From: Melieria omissa
Taxonomy: Eukaryota > Arthropoda > Insecta > Diptera > Ulidiidae
Assembly: GCA_963971225.1 (NCBI GenBank)
Contig: OZ020269.1
Span: 101,024,405-101,088,404, forward strand
Direction of reading: 5' to 3'
Length of the DNA stretch: 64,000 nucleotides
Shown here piece after piece: positions 11,401 to 23,505 of this stretch. The notes under the pieces were generated by a model. It was given only the letters and a program-made list of their open reading frames with translations, was not told the DNA's origin and did not search any database. A program made the position numbers and the translations under genes. The first letter of the stretch is position 1. Each line of letters begins with the position of its first letter.

Positions 11401-13072
11401 ATTGGTTTGAGATAATCTCAATTTATGGTTCCTAAGTTCAATGTCGCGATTTAAGCTATGCATTATCTATAACTAATCTAATTTACAATTTTCTCACAGT
11501 GTATCTATGGTCATGAATGTTCCTTTGACTCGACGCCGCATGCTACCATTTACAGTTGCTGTCTTTGTGGCCGTTGCAGTTGCCAGGTTTACAAGCTGCA
11601 CTTCAAAATGTCGACTGCAAGTGGCAGTAATAAAAGTAGCAACACATAAGGCCAACTGTTGGTGCTGCGGCCGACAGTCAAGTCGAGCAGCAACCAAGCA
11701 ACACCGAAAAGTCTTTAGGCCATATTGCATGAAATGCTCGAGACGTAAAAGAAAACGACAGCACCAAAACGTCCTGCAGTGTCGTTGGACTTTGCTGTTG
11801 GCAATAAAAGGCAGTAAATGAACAACAACAATAGCAATGGCAGCTACAGAGCAAATGCGCCAGTTGAATGAGAAGCACAAAAGGAAAACATCCACTGGGC
11901 CAATGTACGACAGCAGTCATAGTAACAACAACTACAACAACAAATATCAAGCAGATGAAACAAGCGAGAAGCAACAGACACACACAGCAGATAAAGAAGT
12001 AGCCAGCGCCGAAGACGCCAAAGTGCAAACACAATATTGCAGCTGATAATGTTGACAACACTGGCCAGATTGCAGCGAAGTTTCGTTGGTGTTTTTTTTG
12101 GGCGGCGGCAGCGACAATGAAAACCGGAATTGCACTGTGTTGGCTGCTTGGATTGTTGTCAGATTTTGGTTATGTTGTTGTTGTATTTTTATTTTGTTAT
12201 TTTTTTGGGACCGTTGCCAGTTGCATCAAAACTGGAATCATGCAATGGTGGCGCCCACAAACGGCCGGAGAGCGCAACAGGAGACAGTGATCGCTCGAAA
12301 AAGAGAGAGTGTGATTTGAAGAGAGCAGGAGAGGAAAGTGCTTCGAGCCTGCAAAAGCCTTTCCCTTTCTATGGCCTTGTAGTGCGTCGATGCAGTCTGC
12401 TGAGAGGGAACAGGTGGGGGAAAACCTGCAATTGCAGCCACTTAACCGAAATTGCGTTGATTTGCTGTGCCGCTGCAAACAGTGTTGCCAGACTGGTCGG
12501 CGTTGTTGATAGTGCGTGTTGTTATAGTTGTTGTTGTTATTGTTATTGTTGTAACAGCTTTATGCTGTCTCACATATTGCACGCATTTGCATTTTACATG
12601 ATTTCATTTCGATTTTTCGTCATTTTCACCGCACGGTTTAATTTTTCAATCAGATTGTTTTGTTTGCGTTTTGCTATGCAGTTGGATGAGTTTTGCAATC
12701 AGCTGGCATTTTTATTGGCAACATAAATGAGTTTTCAATTTTCTTATACAATGAAGCCAATTGTGTATCACAGTTGTGTCTGTGTGTGTTAATGTGTCTT
12801 GCAAGAAGTTTTAGCGCCGTTCATTTCAGTGGACAATGAACGGTTTCACGCTTTTATAAATATTTGTTGCAATGAAATTCCTAATTTTTGCCATCACTAA
12901 TACGTCTTAGCACTTCCCGTTGAAATGTTTTCACACAATGTGGGTAATGAACGAAAAATGTGGGTAATTGAATGAAAAATGTTAGTTATTTTTTTTATTT
13001 GCCTCTTGAATGATTTCAAGTGAATAGTTGCATAAATAACATTTCAACTATGCAGAGAATGTTATAGTTCAT
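11401..13072. other. No gene supported; CAA/GTT-rich noncoding DNA
   Basis: Overlapping frames on both strands at 11494-12726 are explained by CAACAA/GTTGTT tracts and low stop density. They are mutually incompatible and lack domain signatures. The stretch resembles conserved noncoding sequence of fly intergenic regions, but I cannot show that. Confidence 0.4.
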
Positions 13073-13205
13073 CATTTGCGCACACAGGCGTGGGGGGTTT
13101 GGGAGATCTAACGCCCAAATACAAAAATTGCTGGTGCAAAATATGGTTTTAAATGGAATTCAGCTCAAAAGTTGTACGCAAATTGAAATCCTGTGCGTGC
13201 CACTG
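13073..13205. mobile_element. hAT-like MITE, family 3, copy 1
   Basis: A 133-bp insertion is flanked by a perfect 8-bp target duplication TAGTTCAT (13065-13072 and 13206-13213). It starts CATTTGCGCACACAGG, continues into a G-rich tract and ends GTGCGTGCCACTG. It shares this layout with copies at 39406-39492 and 59626-59792. The 8-bp duplication and CA..TG ends fit a nonautonomous hAT element. Confidence 0.7.
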
Positions 13206-13580
13206 TAGTTCATATCTTTAACCAGTTCACCAGTTCAGTTCTTTAAACATAAATATTACTCTCTTGATCCTTTCTGGATAAATTTCCAAAATCTTTTTAA
13301 AATCTTTTATTTTTTTATATCCTTGAAAAGATCAGATCACGGCTGAGTAGAGAAATGAGACGCGAGTTAGTCCATTTGTGTATTGGAGTTAATACGTCGA
13401 TCGATCCTGGCATCAGAAATAAGGGCAATATTAGCTATGGGATCGAAAGATCACGAAAGAAAGCACTCTTTTAATATTTGTTACGACCGCTTATGTTTTA
13501 TTTCTCCCCACTTTTAGCAATCAGTATTTTGTGTTTAATATAAATATCGTAAATATTTTTTCCGGCCAATACTTCTGTAC

Positions 13581-14373
13581 TAAAGAGCTGCACAAAATGT
13601 TCTATTTGGCACACTTCACTACTGCACAGTACTGTCAAGTACTGTACTTCAGTGTCCCAATGACAGCAAATTCAAATGCTCAATAGTTCTATTCTGCAAG
13701 AAAGCAAGCACTGCATCATTCTAAAACCTTTTCGCTACAGCAGTGACAGTGCTTGTGTTCTGTTGCGAAACAAAACATCAAAACAGAAAGCTATAATGAG
13801 GTTAAGTAACGGTAAATCATAGCAAGCACACGGAGTGAAGTAGAACTTTTACTTCACACCGTGTGAAGCAGAACTTCTACTTCACACCGTGTGAAACAGA
13901 ATTAAATAAATATCGAAAAACATGTTTTAAACCTGCGTTTTTTTACATTAATGTTGTTGTAATGCTTGAAATGCAGCCCAGATTTCATACCAAATACCAG
14001 AAACAAACATCAGCTTCTCCGATCGTGCAAAACAAAACACCGTATGCTTGAAAATGTTCTACTTCAGTGCTGCATTTCAGTCTTGTTCTACTTCAGGGTT
14101 GTTCTACTTCCGTGTTGTTTCACTGCAGTATTGTTCTACTTCAGTGTTGTTCTATTCCAGTGTTGTTCTACTTCAATTTTGTTCTACTTCAGTGTTGTTC
14201 TATACTTCAAGGTGCTTGAAGTTCTATTGTCGTTTCGTGCAGTATTTGTATGAATATCAAAAGCTTCCTTCACTGCAGTGCTTGTTTTGTAGTGAAAGTG
14301 AAGAAGAGCGGTAGTATTTGAAAGCACAGCGATGGCTTGCAAGCCATTTTTATAGTGCTTGCGCAGCTCTTTG
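13581..14373. mobile_element. hAT-like nonautonomous element, family 1, copy 1 (793 bp)
   Basis: The element starts TAAAGAGCTGCACAAA and ends TGCGCAGCTCTTTG (inverted termini). It is flanked by a perfect 8-bp duplication TTCTGTAC (13573-13580, 14374-14381). Inside are two near-palindromes, CTTCACACCGTGTGAAG, at 13852 and 13880, and an array of GTTCTACTTCAGTGTT-like units at about 14053-14215. Such subterminal arrays are typical of transposase-binding regions in hAT elements. No transposase is encoded; short frames here are the repeat array translated. A second copy lies at 26010-26743. Confidence 0.8.
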
Positions 14374-14381
14374 TTCTGTAC

Positions 14382-14729
14382 AAACATTTCATTGTCTTCT
14401 TTCTTACTTACTCTTACTAGACTCAGAAGAAGGCATGGTCAACAAAGCCCTGACTTAACCTTTTTTAAATTCCTTTCTTCGCTCTTTTCCTTTATTTCCA
14501 ATGTTTCTCACTTTTTTCATCCATTAGGCTTTTCAGCCACTTTCAACTTTTTTCATTCACTCTTTGCTTCTTTCATACTAAAAATTTTGTATTTCCTCTC
14601 AGCACTTTGTGAAATAAAAGAAAGAAGTGAGGGCTTCTTGCTTTTCTTCGATACTTTCTCTTCTTTTCACTCTCCCTTTTTATCACTCTTTTCCTTTCCT
14701 TTTAAAAATAATTTTTGTTTTTTTTTTTA
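14382..14729. other. Pyrimidine-rich stretch, no gene
   Basis: Plus-strand sequence is dominated by C/T runs (CTTTTCC, TTTCACTC). A 124-codon frame here (14359-14733) is low-complexity Phe/Ser/Leu and is not credible as a protein. Confidence 0.45.
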
Positions 14730-15515
14730 CTAGCAGAGCGCCGCGGCTTTGCACGTAAGTTTGAAGTCAATGGGCTCAGTAAATCAAGTTTCTTCATATA
14801 ACACTTTAACCCACGTTTTGTGCCTTTAGACTACGAATTTCAAAAATTCCCGTCTTGGGGAAAGTTTAATTTTTGTTATGTATCCACAGTTCAAATTTCA
14901 TTCTTGCAGCTTTAGTGGTTTGGGATGAGCGATGATGAATCAGTCAGTCAGTCAGTCAGAGCAAACAATTTTATTTGTACAGATTGTAGTTGCATAGGCA
15001 GTGCCACGCCCCTTTTATACAATGGCAAACACAGTCTTCCAGTCGAAGAGTGCACTTCAGTTTCATTGATGTGCGAATTACAGTTCCAAAATTACGCGGA
15101 AAATTCGAGTCACAAAATATGTGCCACGCCTCTAAAATTTTACCAGAATAATTAAACATCTATAGGACGATGGTGTACAAAATTGCAATGCTGTCCAACT
15201 TATAATTCCGAAGCTATTCCACACTAAATGTTTGGGTCGTATGGGCGGTGCCATGCCCACTTCTCCGCTTAGGAAATTTGACCAGTGAAACGACTCGTCT
15301 GAATAGTGGTCCTGTACCAAATTTCAATAGTGTCTGATTTCTAATTTTAAAAATGTTGGCTGTATTGGAGGTACCACGCCCACCTATCGGGTCGTATTAG
15401 CACTATGAGGTTTACCGAGATTTGGTCAAGACGAATATTTTGTAAAATATTCAGCTCAATCGGCCGTCTGGTTCTTGAGTTTTAGTGTCGTGTGATCAAC
15501 AACCAAACATTAATT
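14730..15515 (-). mobile_element. Helitron-like dispersed repeat, copy B
   Basis: On the minus strand the element ends with GCAAAGCCGCGGCGC, a self-complementary GCCGCGGC core, then TCTGCTAG followed by T. This is the arrangement expected of a Helitron 3' end (hairpin, then CTRR, inserted before T). Its body aligns with 3860-4550 in order: the AACCCACGTTTTGTGCC block, CCCGTCTTGG, TCAGTCAGTCAGTC, and repeated GCCACGCCCC motifs. Only about one tandem unit remains here, against six in copy A and ten in copy C. No coding capacity. Confidence 0.55.
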
Positions 15516-15593
15516 CTTATATATATATATATATTAGGGCGGGTCAAATTGTATGGAACGATTTTTTTTGATGAAGCGTAAAGCAAAAACGTA

Positions 15594-16107
15594 ATCTATA
15601 GGTGATTCTGCGAAATTTTGCTCATATAGATAGAAAAATGTAAAAATAGTGTTTTTTTGTTGAAACCTTGAAAATGTTGATTTTTTCAGATCGATTTTCC
15701 TACAAAAAGGAGTTCGAAAACTAAAAAAATTGATCGTAATAAAAGTTGTTGGAAATTATCTGAACTTTCATAATCTGCAAAAAAAAATTATCGAAAAACA
15801 TCGAAGAAAATTCGGAATTTATTAGTTAAAAGTTCATTTTAGGCTATTTTTCGACAAAAAATTCCTAATATGTCTACTAAAAATAAAAAAAATATTGGTA
15901 TCAATACAGATTCTGAAAGGTGATAAAAATACCTTTCAAACAAGCCCAGATTGAGAAATCTACTATAACTCTATCCGATTTTATGACGAATTTAATTAAA
16001 TTATTCTATGTATATATGGAAAAATATCTATTTTGAAATTTTGGGGGGCTCCAAATCCGACTTAAAGCTATGGTCTCTTGAGCAAAATTTCTCAGAATCA
16101 CCTATAG
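15594..16107. repeat. Inverted-repeat segment abutting the TATC microsatellite
   Basis: AATCTATAGGTGATTCTG and the following GAAATTTTGCTC near 15594-15622 recur inverted at 16080-16106 (GAGCAAAATTTCTCAGAATC and ACCTATAGAT). The 32-bp ends bracket about 450 bp of AT-rich DNA. The right end runs directly into the TATC tract. It may be a MITE-like element whose end seeded the microsatellite; that is inference. Confidence 0.5.
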
Positions 16108-16944
<837 letters not shown>

Positions 16945-17501
16945 CAGGGTAGGCCATTTAAAGGTAACCCTATAACTTTTGACAGAGCTGTCAGATCGAC
17001 TAATGACATAGCGCGTTGGAAACGTCATTCCAAGACAATTTATACCATGGAACAGTACACTCCAAAAGAACGTGCTGAAATTGTTCAGCTTTACATTCAA
17101 AATAACTTCTCGATTGTGAAAACCAAACGGCGATTATGAGTGGCAACCGAGATCACCCGATTTGACGCCGCCAGACTTTTTTTATGGGGCTACTTGAAGC
17201 CCAAGGTATACACCAACAAGCCAAGGACACTAGCTCAACTCAGAGCCAACATATGCCGCGAAATAAGAGCCATATCGGCCGATACACTGGCAAAAGTAAT
17301 GGAAAATTCCGAAAAAAGGGCACATTTTGCGGCCAAAGCTAATGGTGGCCATTTACGCGATATCATTTTCAAAAACTAACTAGAAAATTTCTCCTTGGAC
17401 CAAAATAAATCAATATCGAGATGAAAACAAAAAAAAAACATTTTTTTTCCTCTTTTTTTTCAAAAACAAGAATGGCCTTCCACTTTAAATGGCCTACCCT
17501 G
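16945..17501 (+). mobile_element. Internally deleted Tc1/mariner-superfamily element (557 bp)
   Basis: Terminal inverted repeats read CAGGGTAGGCCATTTAAAG at the left and its complement at 17483-17501. TA lies on each side (16943-16944, 17502-17503), the target duplication of this superfamily. The element landed within the TATC tract near its right edge, since TATCTATC resumes after it. Internally only the beginning and end of a transposase gene remain. Confidence 0.85.
17047..17379 (+). pseudogene. Tc1/mariner-superfamily transposase remnant, N- and C-termini joined
   Basis: ATG at 17047 opens MEQYTPKERAEIVQLYIQNN, a transposase N-terminus. After about 28 codons the sequence jumps to the C-terminal region WQPRSPDLTPPDFF, which includes the last acidic residue motif of the DDE/D triad. 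The frame then shifts by one T within the T-run near 17180. The tail, with LWGYLKPKVYTNKP, KVMENSEKRAHFAAKA and GGHLRDIIFKN, reaches its natural stop at 17379. About two thirds of the protein, including two catalytic acids, is deleted. Confidence 0.8.
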
Positions 17502-17503
17502 TA

Positions 17504-18290
17504 TCTATCATCCATAGATCTTCTCTATTTATATTTTTCTTCTTTCTATCTTTCTTTCTTCTTCGTTTTTTTGCTTTCGTTCTACCATAAATAAATATAA
17601 AATGTATTTATGTCTCTATCTTTCTTCCATCTTACATCACTTTCAGTCCATCCTTCAGCTTATTTCCATTCTTCTTTGTATTCTGTAATTTTCTTTCATT
17701 TCTTTGCTCTTTTATTGCCATTCGTAAACTCTTATTTTCATTCATTTCTTCTTTCTGATTGTTTTTTTTTTTCTTTATCGTCCTCTATGCTTTTGTTCCC
17801 TTAAAATCAGCTGTGAAATGTTTGTATTTTTGTTTCCTTCTTCTTACTTCTACCGAAAGGCCATGTAATTTCCTTAACTTTCCTTATTGTCATTCTCTTA
17901 TCTTCTATCCTTTATTTCCTCTTACTCTCATTAATTTATTTTTTCTATGTAATTGTTTCATTTCTTAGTCGTCTTCTATGCTTTTGTTTCATTAAGAAAT
18001 ACTTTTGCTTTTCTTCTTTCCATTCTTCCTTTTACTCTCCCATTTTCGTTCCTTTTTTTCTTTTTTTGTTGTCTTTCATAAACTCCTAATTTTTTTTCTT
18101 TCTAGCTGTTTCCGTTCTTTGTGGTTCTCTATGCTTTTGCTCCCTTAAAATGTTTGTAATCTTCTTTCCTTCTTCATATTTCTTCCGAAAAGCCATGTAT
18201 GTTAAGTTCTTTAGTTTTCCTTTCTTCCCCTCCACTCTTCCCCTTTTCTTTCTTAAGTTATAGCAAACTTGTCAGAGCTCTCATACTTTA
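17504..18290. other. Polypyrimidine-rich tract, no gene
   Basis: About 750 bp in which the plus strand is largely T and C (CTTTCTTTC, TTCCTTTC, TTTTTCTT). Frames on this strand are Phe/Ser/Leu low-complexity and are not supported as coding. Confidence 0.6.
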
Positions 18291-18299
18291 ATTCAATAA

Positions 18300-18960
18300 A
18301 ACTAAACGCTTCCGAATCCTGCTTTGGCCGTTCGCTCAGTTGCTACTAATTTATTTGCGTGTTTACGTCCAAAAGCGCAGTGAATATATCGCATCCTCGT
18401 CCCCTCCCTTTCCCCTCGCCCACACGCTGCAATGGCTTCATTTGCTTCTGGCTACTTTAGCCAAAACACCGAATCAATCTCGCACTGCAGGGCGATTCGT
18501 TCGTACGAGCCGGCCGCGGCATCCGCATGCATGCAGTCGTCTTTGATTGCTTTCCTTGCCGTTGCACGCTCCGCTCCTGTCGTCCTATCGTCCTGCCGTC
18601 TTTCGCCTCAGCGCGTATTCATCTTTAAAATACTTGGCGAACCATTCATTCACTTTATCCAGCTCGTTTGTCATTTACTATCGCCAAAGTGCAGTCGCCG
18701 GTAAGTGGGCAACAGAACGAGTGGGTTCTGGGAGTTTGGTGGCGTCTTGAGTCGTCAACGGTTGTTGTTGTTGTTGTGCACAGAGGAAAAAGGGTGACTT
18801 TGTGCGCGGATGTTGTTGCGTAATGTAAACATTGCACTGTCAGTCAGAGCCCTGGGAACGCTGCTCGCTGTTGTCCGTTTGAATGTGGCGCTGGTCGATC
18901 GTCTGTCGGTCTAACTGAAGTTATTTTCCTCTTTGCTTTGGCTCCTCTGCCGCAGATCGC
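18300..18960 (+). promoter_or_regulatory. Possible promoter and noncoding first exon, GC-richer island
   Basis: Base composition rises sharply compared with the flanks, and there are CpG-containing clusters. TTCGCTCAGTTGCT near 18333 resembles an insect initiator (TCAGTT). CGCCGGTAAGTG at 18695-18706 is a strong splice-donor match, and another TCAGTC initiator-like site lies near 18840. This would fit a noncoding first exon of a plus-strand gene, but I see no downstream exon in the window. Confidence 0.25.
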
Positions 18961-20305
18961 TTTGTGCGACTTTTCGTTTGCCACGCGCTGCGACTTTTGT
19001 GTGCTTTTTTATTATGTTCACTTATTTTTCTTGCGTTTACCTCGAATGTATTTTTATTTATTTAAGAAAAATGGCAACAAAAAAATAAAAGGATTCTGCA
19101 GAAATAAGTCAAGCGCCGCGGCAAAATGGGGAACTGCGCTGCGCTGCGTTGGGTTGAGTTGCGTTGCGTTGCGTTCGTATCAATTTCAATGAATGCAATT
19201 CAATTTTCTCATTTCTAAAGCGATGCGATGCGAAACGTTGATGGTGCGGCAAGTTGAACGGGGAACGCTCGCCGCTGCGCCAAAAACTACGCTGGCGCAG
19301 CGTAACTATTTGCTTTTCATCGTGGGGCGAATTGCTTTGAATTATGAAAAGCAAATGCGTGCAGCGAATGGGCGGGTCTGACTACATGGCTGGGCAACGT
19401 TTCGAAAGCAGCTAAACAACTGCCGGCGAAAGGAAGGTAAACTTTAGACATGGCAACGTCTTTGCAGCTGGCGTTGTCTTGATGTCTTTTGGCTCAACAT
19501 TCATACGAACGTTTGAATGACGTTCTACATGCCGCTCTGCCACTGCGTTTCCCGCTTCCGGTTTTGTTTGTAAACATCTTCAGATGCCGGAACAGTGAGC
19601 TTTTCGCCAAAACAGCGCACAACATCTCAACTCAAAGGGGAAACAACTTCAAGGTTTAAACGAAAGTTCTAGCAATTTTACGCTTCCAGGATATGTTGAA
19701 CATGTAAAAGGATATTCGTGAGTCTAAAAGTTTCTCTATCAAAGTACGACATTCTTAGTCCAAACAATAGGAAGCAAGATTTTGATTAGATTTTGGCAAC
19801 ACTTTTGGTCACACAACGACACTTTTGATTTCCTAGCGATATCTGGTGGCGTAGGTATTACAAAGTGCCTTTCAAAGTAAAATGAACTCTTTAATAATAA
19901 TAATTACTCGCACTTTATTCAGCGATTTACTTATTCCAAAGGCATGTCTTATGAGGGTTTTACACGTTGGCTATGGCAGACACCACCTTTAAAGAAACTA
20001 TCACCATTTTCTCCTAAAGCCAATAAACTCTAAAGGCGCTGTGCTCTTCGATCAGTACCGCCAAACTTGTCTGGAACTACTGGAAGGTCCTCTTGGAACT
20101 GGCCCATCAATCGATAGTTCCCTTTGGCTAATGGAGTGCTGTGTTTATTGATCTGTCCATCCCATCTCTAATTCAAACCTTTCTTTCTCCTCTTCCTCTA
20201 TTTCTGCGCTTCGTTCATCCCACTCAATGTTCATCTTTTGTTCATATACGTTACATTCGTATATCAACCATTCTCAAACCCAAAAACCCAACCGCACCCA
20301 AACCG
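18961..20305. other. No gene supported
   Basis: Moderately GC-rich until about 19560 (GCGTTGCGTTGCGTT-type tracts around 19140-19175), then average composition. Short frames on both strands lack family signatures. Confidence 0.4.
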
Positions 20306-20309
20306 AAAA

Positions 20310-21035
20310 ACCAAACCATGTTTTTATTTATCCGTTCCACCGACGGTAATCTTTTCAACACTCATTTGGGTTCTTGGGCAACGGTTCCGTTCTCGATCAG
20401 AGAGATGCGACGGAGGTCCGCACTCCACCACTCATTCGCGTTATTGGGCATAGGAACATTGAGGGTTAAAAAAGACGAGCAGACGAACAGACGAGCTTGC
20501 CAGAAGAAGTTCCGTTTTCGATCAGAGAGATGCGGTGGAGGTCCGTACTCCAGAGATCCTTATTTATCCGCTTCACCGACGGTAATCTTTACAACCCTTA
20601 TTCGGGTTTTTGGGCATAGGAACATTGAGGGTTAAAAAAGACGAGCAGACGAACAGACGAGGTTGCCATAAGTTGTTCCGTTCTGGATCAGAGAGATGCG
20701 GTGGAGGTCCGCACTTCAGAGATCCTTATTTATCCGCTTCACCGACGGTAATTTTTTCAACCTTCATTTGAGTTCTTGGGCATAAGAACATTGAGTGTTA
20801 AGAAAGAAGAGACGGGGTTGCCAGAAAAAGTTCCGTTCTTGATCCGAGACATGCGGTGGAGGTCCGCACTCCAGAGATCCTTATTTATCCGCTTCACCGA
20901 CGGTAATCTTTTCAACCCTTATTCGGGTTCTTGTGCATAGGAACATTGAGGGTTAAGAGAGAACAGACGAGGTTGCCAGAAGAAATTCCGTTCCAAGAAA
21001 TCTCACCAAAAGTGAGTTTTTTAAGGACTTCCTAG
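20310..21035. repeat. Degenerate tandem array, ~165-bp unit
   Basis: Units contain TTTATCCGCTTCACCGACGG, then TTCAACCCTCATTCGGGTTC, GGCATAGGAACATTGAGGG, GACGAGCAGACGAACAGACG and a closing AGAGATGCGGTGGAGGTCCG. They begin near 20322, 20559, 20727 and 20880, and a fifth, partly rearranged copy lies near 21124. The 164-codon open frame across the first units is just the repeat translated. Confidence 0.8.
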
Positions 21036-21039
21036 CGAA

Positions 21040-21720
21040 GGCAGACAGGAGATGGCAAAGGCTAGAAACATGGGGTGTATGAAATCAATCAGGTCGGGAA
21101 ACCGCAAACCTAACTGTGTTCTGGTTTATCCGCTCCGTGACGGTAATCTTTGCAACCCTCATTCGGGTTCTTGGGCATAGAAACATTGAGGGTAAAGAAA
21201 GGTAAACGAGCTTGTCAGAAGAGTTTACGTTTATAATCAGAAGAATGCGGTGAAGGTCCGTACTCCAAAATATCTCATCAAGAGTAAGACTTCTAAGAAC
21301 CTCCTTGCGAAGGAGGTTGCCAGAAGAAGTTCCGTTCTTGATTAGGGGATGTGGTGAAAAAATCTCATCGACATTGAGATCTCTAAGAACGTCCTGGCGA
21401 AGGCAGACAGGAGATGACAAAGGTTAGACACATGCAGGACTAGCAGATCAATCTGGCCGAGATCCAAGAAAAACAAGTCGGTGGAACTAAACTCACCACG
21501 GTTATTATGGGTCACTAGCCTATAGATGAGCATGCAGCCATCATGGGTATCTCTTACAACTCCGTCTGTCGTGGATGCTGAGATTCAGCTGAGAAGAAAA
21601 CTATCGAACAATTCCTTTGTACATGTTCGGCCTTAGCAAGAAAGAGGCTGAAAGCGCTAGAGAAACCCTTTTTCAAGGATGTTCAAGAGAGGTACCAAGA
21701 GTACCTTTGACTGTTTTTTT
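21040..21720 (+). pseudogene. LINE (Jockey/R1-like) RNase H and C-terminal remnant
   Basis: Across changing frames the sequence recalls the C-terminal part of an arthropod LINE ORF2. ADRRW followed by the LDTCR-type segment appears near 21399-21435. A SVELNSPR segment follows at about 21480, then MGISYNSVCRGC near 21544 and TIEQFLCTCSALARKR near 21602-21655, corresponding to the terminal CCHC-like zinc motif. There are several frameshifts and stops, and part of the upstream tandem array carries the same ADRRW block. Nonfunctional. Confidence 0.55.
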
Positions 21721-21895
21721 TTTATTCACTCCTTTTCGTAGCATAGGATCTCAACTGATTGGAATGTGCGAGATAGGCACTTGTCGAAAGGTAATGAGAA
21801 GAACAATTTGGAAAAGTGCGGTGGCCAAGTTGGGAATCGAACCCATGGCCTTCGAGAGAGTAGGTAACTGAACTTACTCTAGGCAAACGATGCGG
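21713..21895 (-). mobile_element. tRNA-derived SINE-like repeat
   Basis: Read on the minus strand, GGGTTCGATTCCCAAC near 21838 matches a polymerase III B box. An A-box-like region lies upstream (GCCTAGAGTAAGTTCAG, near 21880). The body ends at an A-run (TTTTTTTTTT on the plus strand near 21715). I do not see a clear target duplication. It could instead be a decayed tRNA. Confidence 0.4.
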
Positions 21896-22760
21896 TTAAG
21901 CCTTTGGCTGTGAAATTGTATGGTAGAATATAAAGTTCGAGTCAACAGAAGTAAATTTCCGATCCCTTTTTTTATAGCCAGTTGATCCTTAGCTTATTTT
22001 GCTCTATTCCAACCCGTCCTCGAACCCACTTCAGTAAAGGTACGAACACATCTTCTGAATACATTTTGGAGCGCAAATACTTTTACTTACGGGCTTTCTT
22101 AGTTGATTACAGGTAGTCTCTGTAATTTTCATTACATGATCTAGTTATGTAATTTTAATATTCATAAAGTTTAAGTATTAAAAACACAATATATTTTGTA
22201 TTTTCATTTTTATTTATTTTATTCAATTGGTTTTGTTTGTTTTTCTCTTTCTTTGTTATTTTATATTTTCCCTCATTAAATTTGTATTTGTTTTTATGCT
22301 AAATTGGCTATTTTTCCGCTTCATTAATAATGTTTTTGGTTTGGTTTGGTTTTTGGGGTTTTTTTTGTTCCTATTCTGTTGTCACCTTATCAATTTATTT
22401 CCTTACATCCGTGGTTGTTGTTGTTGCTATTATAATTGTGTTTATTTGATTTTGTGTTTGGCTTAAATGGTAACAGTTAGTTGCACATATCGACCGTATT
22501 TATGGTGACATGTTGACTGCATTCTGTGGCAAATTACACACACACACAAAAATCGACTTGAAAGTTGTTTTGTGTTTTTTTGTTTGTTTTACTCACACAA
22601 ATATTGAAATGCGCCACTGTTTGCATGTCGTTGGCAGTTTTGTTTTTTAATTAACGGATGTTGCCAAGTGTAATTTGATTTTTCGGTTGCATACTTTGCG
22701 GCAGCAGCGCAGTATTTGTTTACCTTTTTGAGTTTTGCTGACAGTTTAAAAAATATTTGA
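21896..22760. other. No gene seen; T-rich noncoding DNA
   Basis: T-rich with TTTGTTTG tracts, one ACACACACAC tract at about 22538 and no supported exon. Confidence 0.4.
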
Positions 22761-23505
22761 AACTTGTTTTATTTTTATTTTTATTTTATTTTATATTTTT
22801 TTTTATTTTATATTATTTTATTAATTTATTTAGTTTTATTAAATTGAAATTTATTTGTTATTATTTTTTTATTTTCTTTTAATTTTTTATTATTTTTTCA
22901 TTTTATATTACTTTGTATTATTTTATTTTATTTTATTTTATTTTATATTATTTTATATTATTTTATATTATTTTATTTTATTTTGTTTCAATTTTTTTTA
23001 TTTTATTTTCTTTTAATTTTTTTATTATTTTTTCGTTTTATATTATTTTATTATATTTTATAATATTTTATTTTATATTATTTTGTTTTATTTTATTTTT
23101 TTTTTATTTTAATTTGTCTTATTTTATTTTATTTTATATTATTATTTTTTTTTTATTTTATATTATCTTATTAATTTATTTAGTTTTATTAAATTTAATT
23201 TTATGTGTTATTATTTTTTCATTCTATATTACTTTGTATTATTTTATTTTATATTATTTTATTTTATATATATTTTTTTGTATTTAAAATTGTTTTATTT
23301 TATTTTATTTTCTTTTAATGTGTTATTATTTTTTCATTTTATATTATTTTATTTTTTTTATTTTATTTTATTATATTTTATTTTATTTTATTTTATTTTA
23401 TTTTTTTAATTTAATTTTATGTTATTTTATTTTATTTTATTTTATTTTATTTTATTTTATTTTTTTTTATTTTAATATATTTTATTTTTTATATTTCTTT
23501 TCGTT
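22761..23505. repeat. TTTTA-type pentanucleotide array
   Basis: About 740 bp of degenerate TTTTA/TTATT units broken by short T-runs. All long frames through it are Phe/Tyr/Leu/Ile low-complexity and are discarded as genes. Confidence 0.9.

Noticed and set aside
12130..12726. 198-codon plus-strand frame with Cys/Tyr-rich stretches
   Set aside because: Overlaps incompatible frames on both strands and is driven by TGTTGT/GTTATT tracts.
20141..20635. 164-codon plus-strand frame
   Set aside because: Most of it is the 165-bp tandem repeat; internal repeats in the protein mirror the DNA array.
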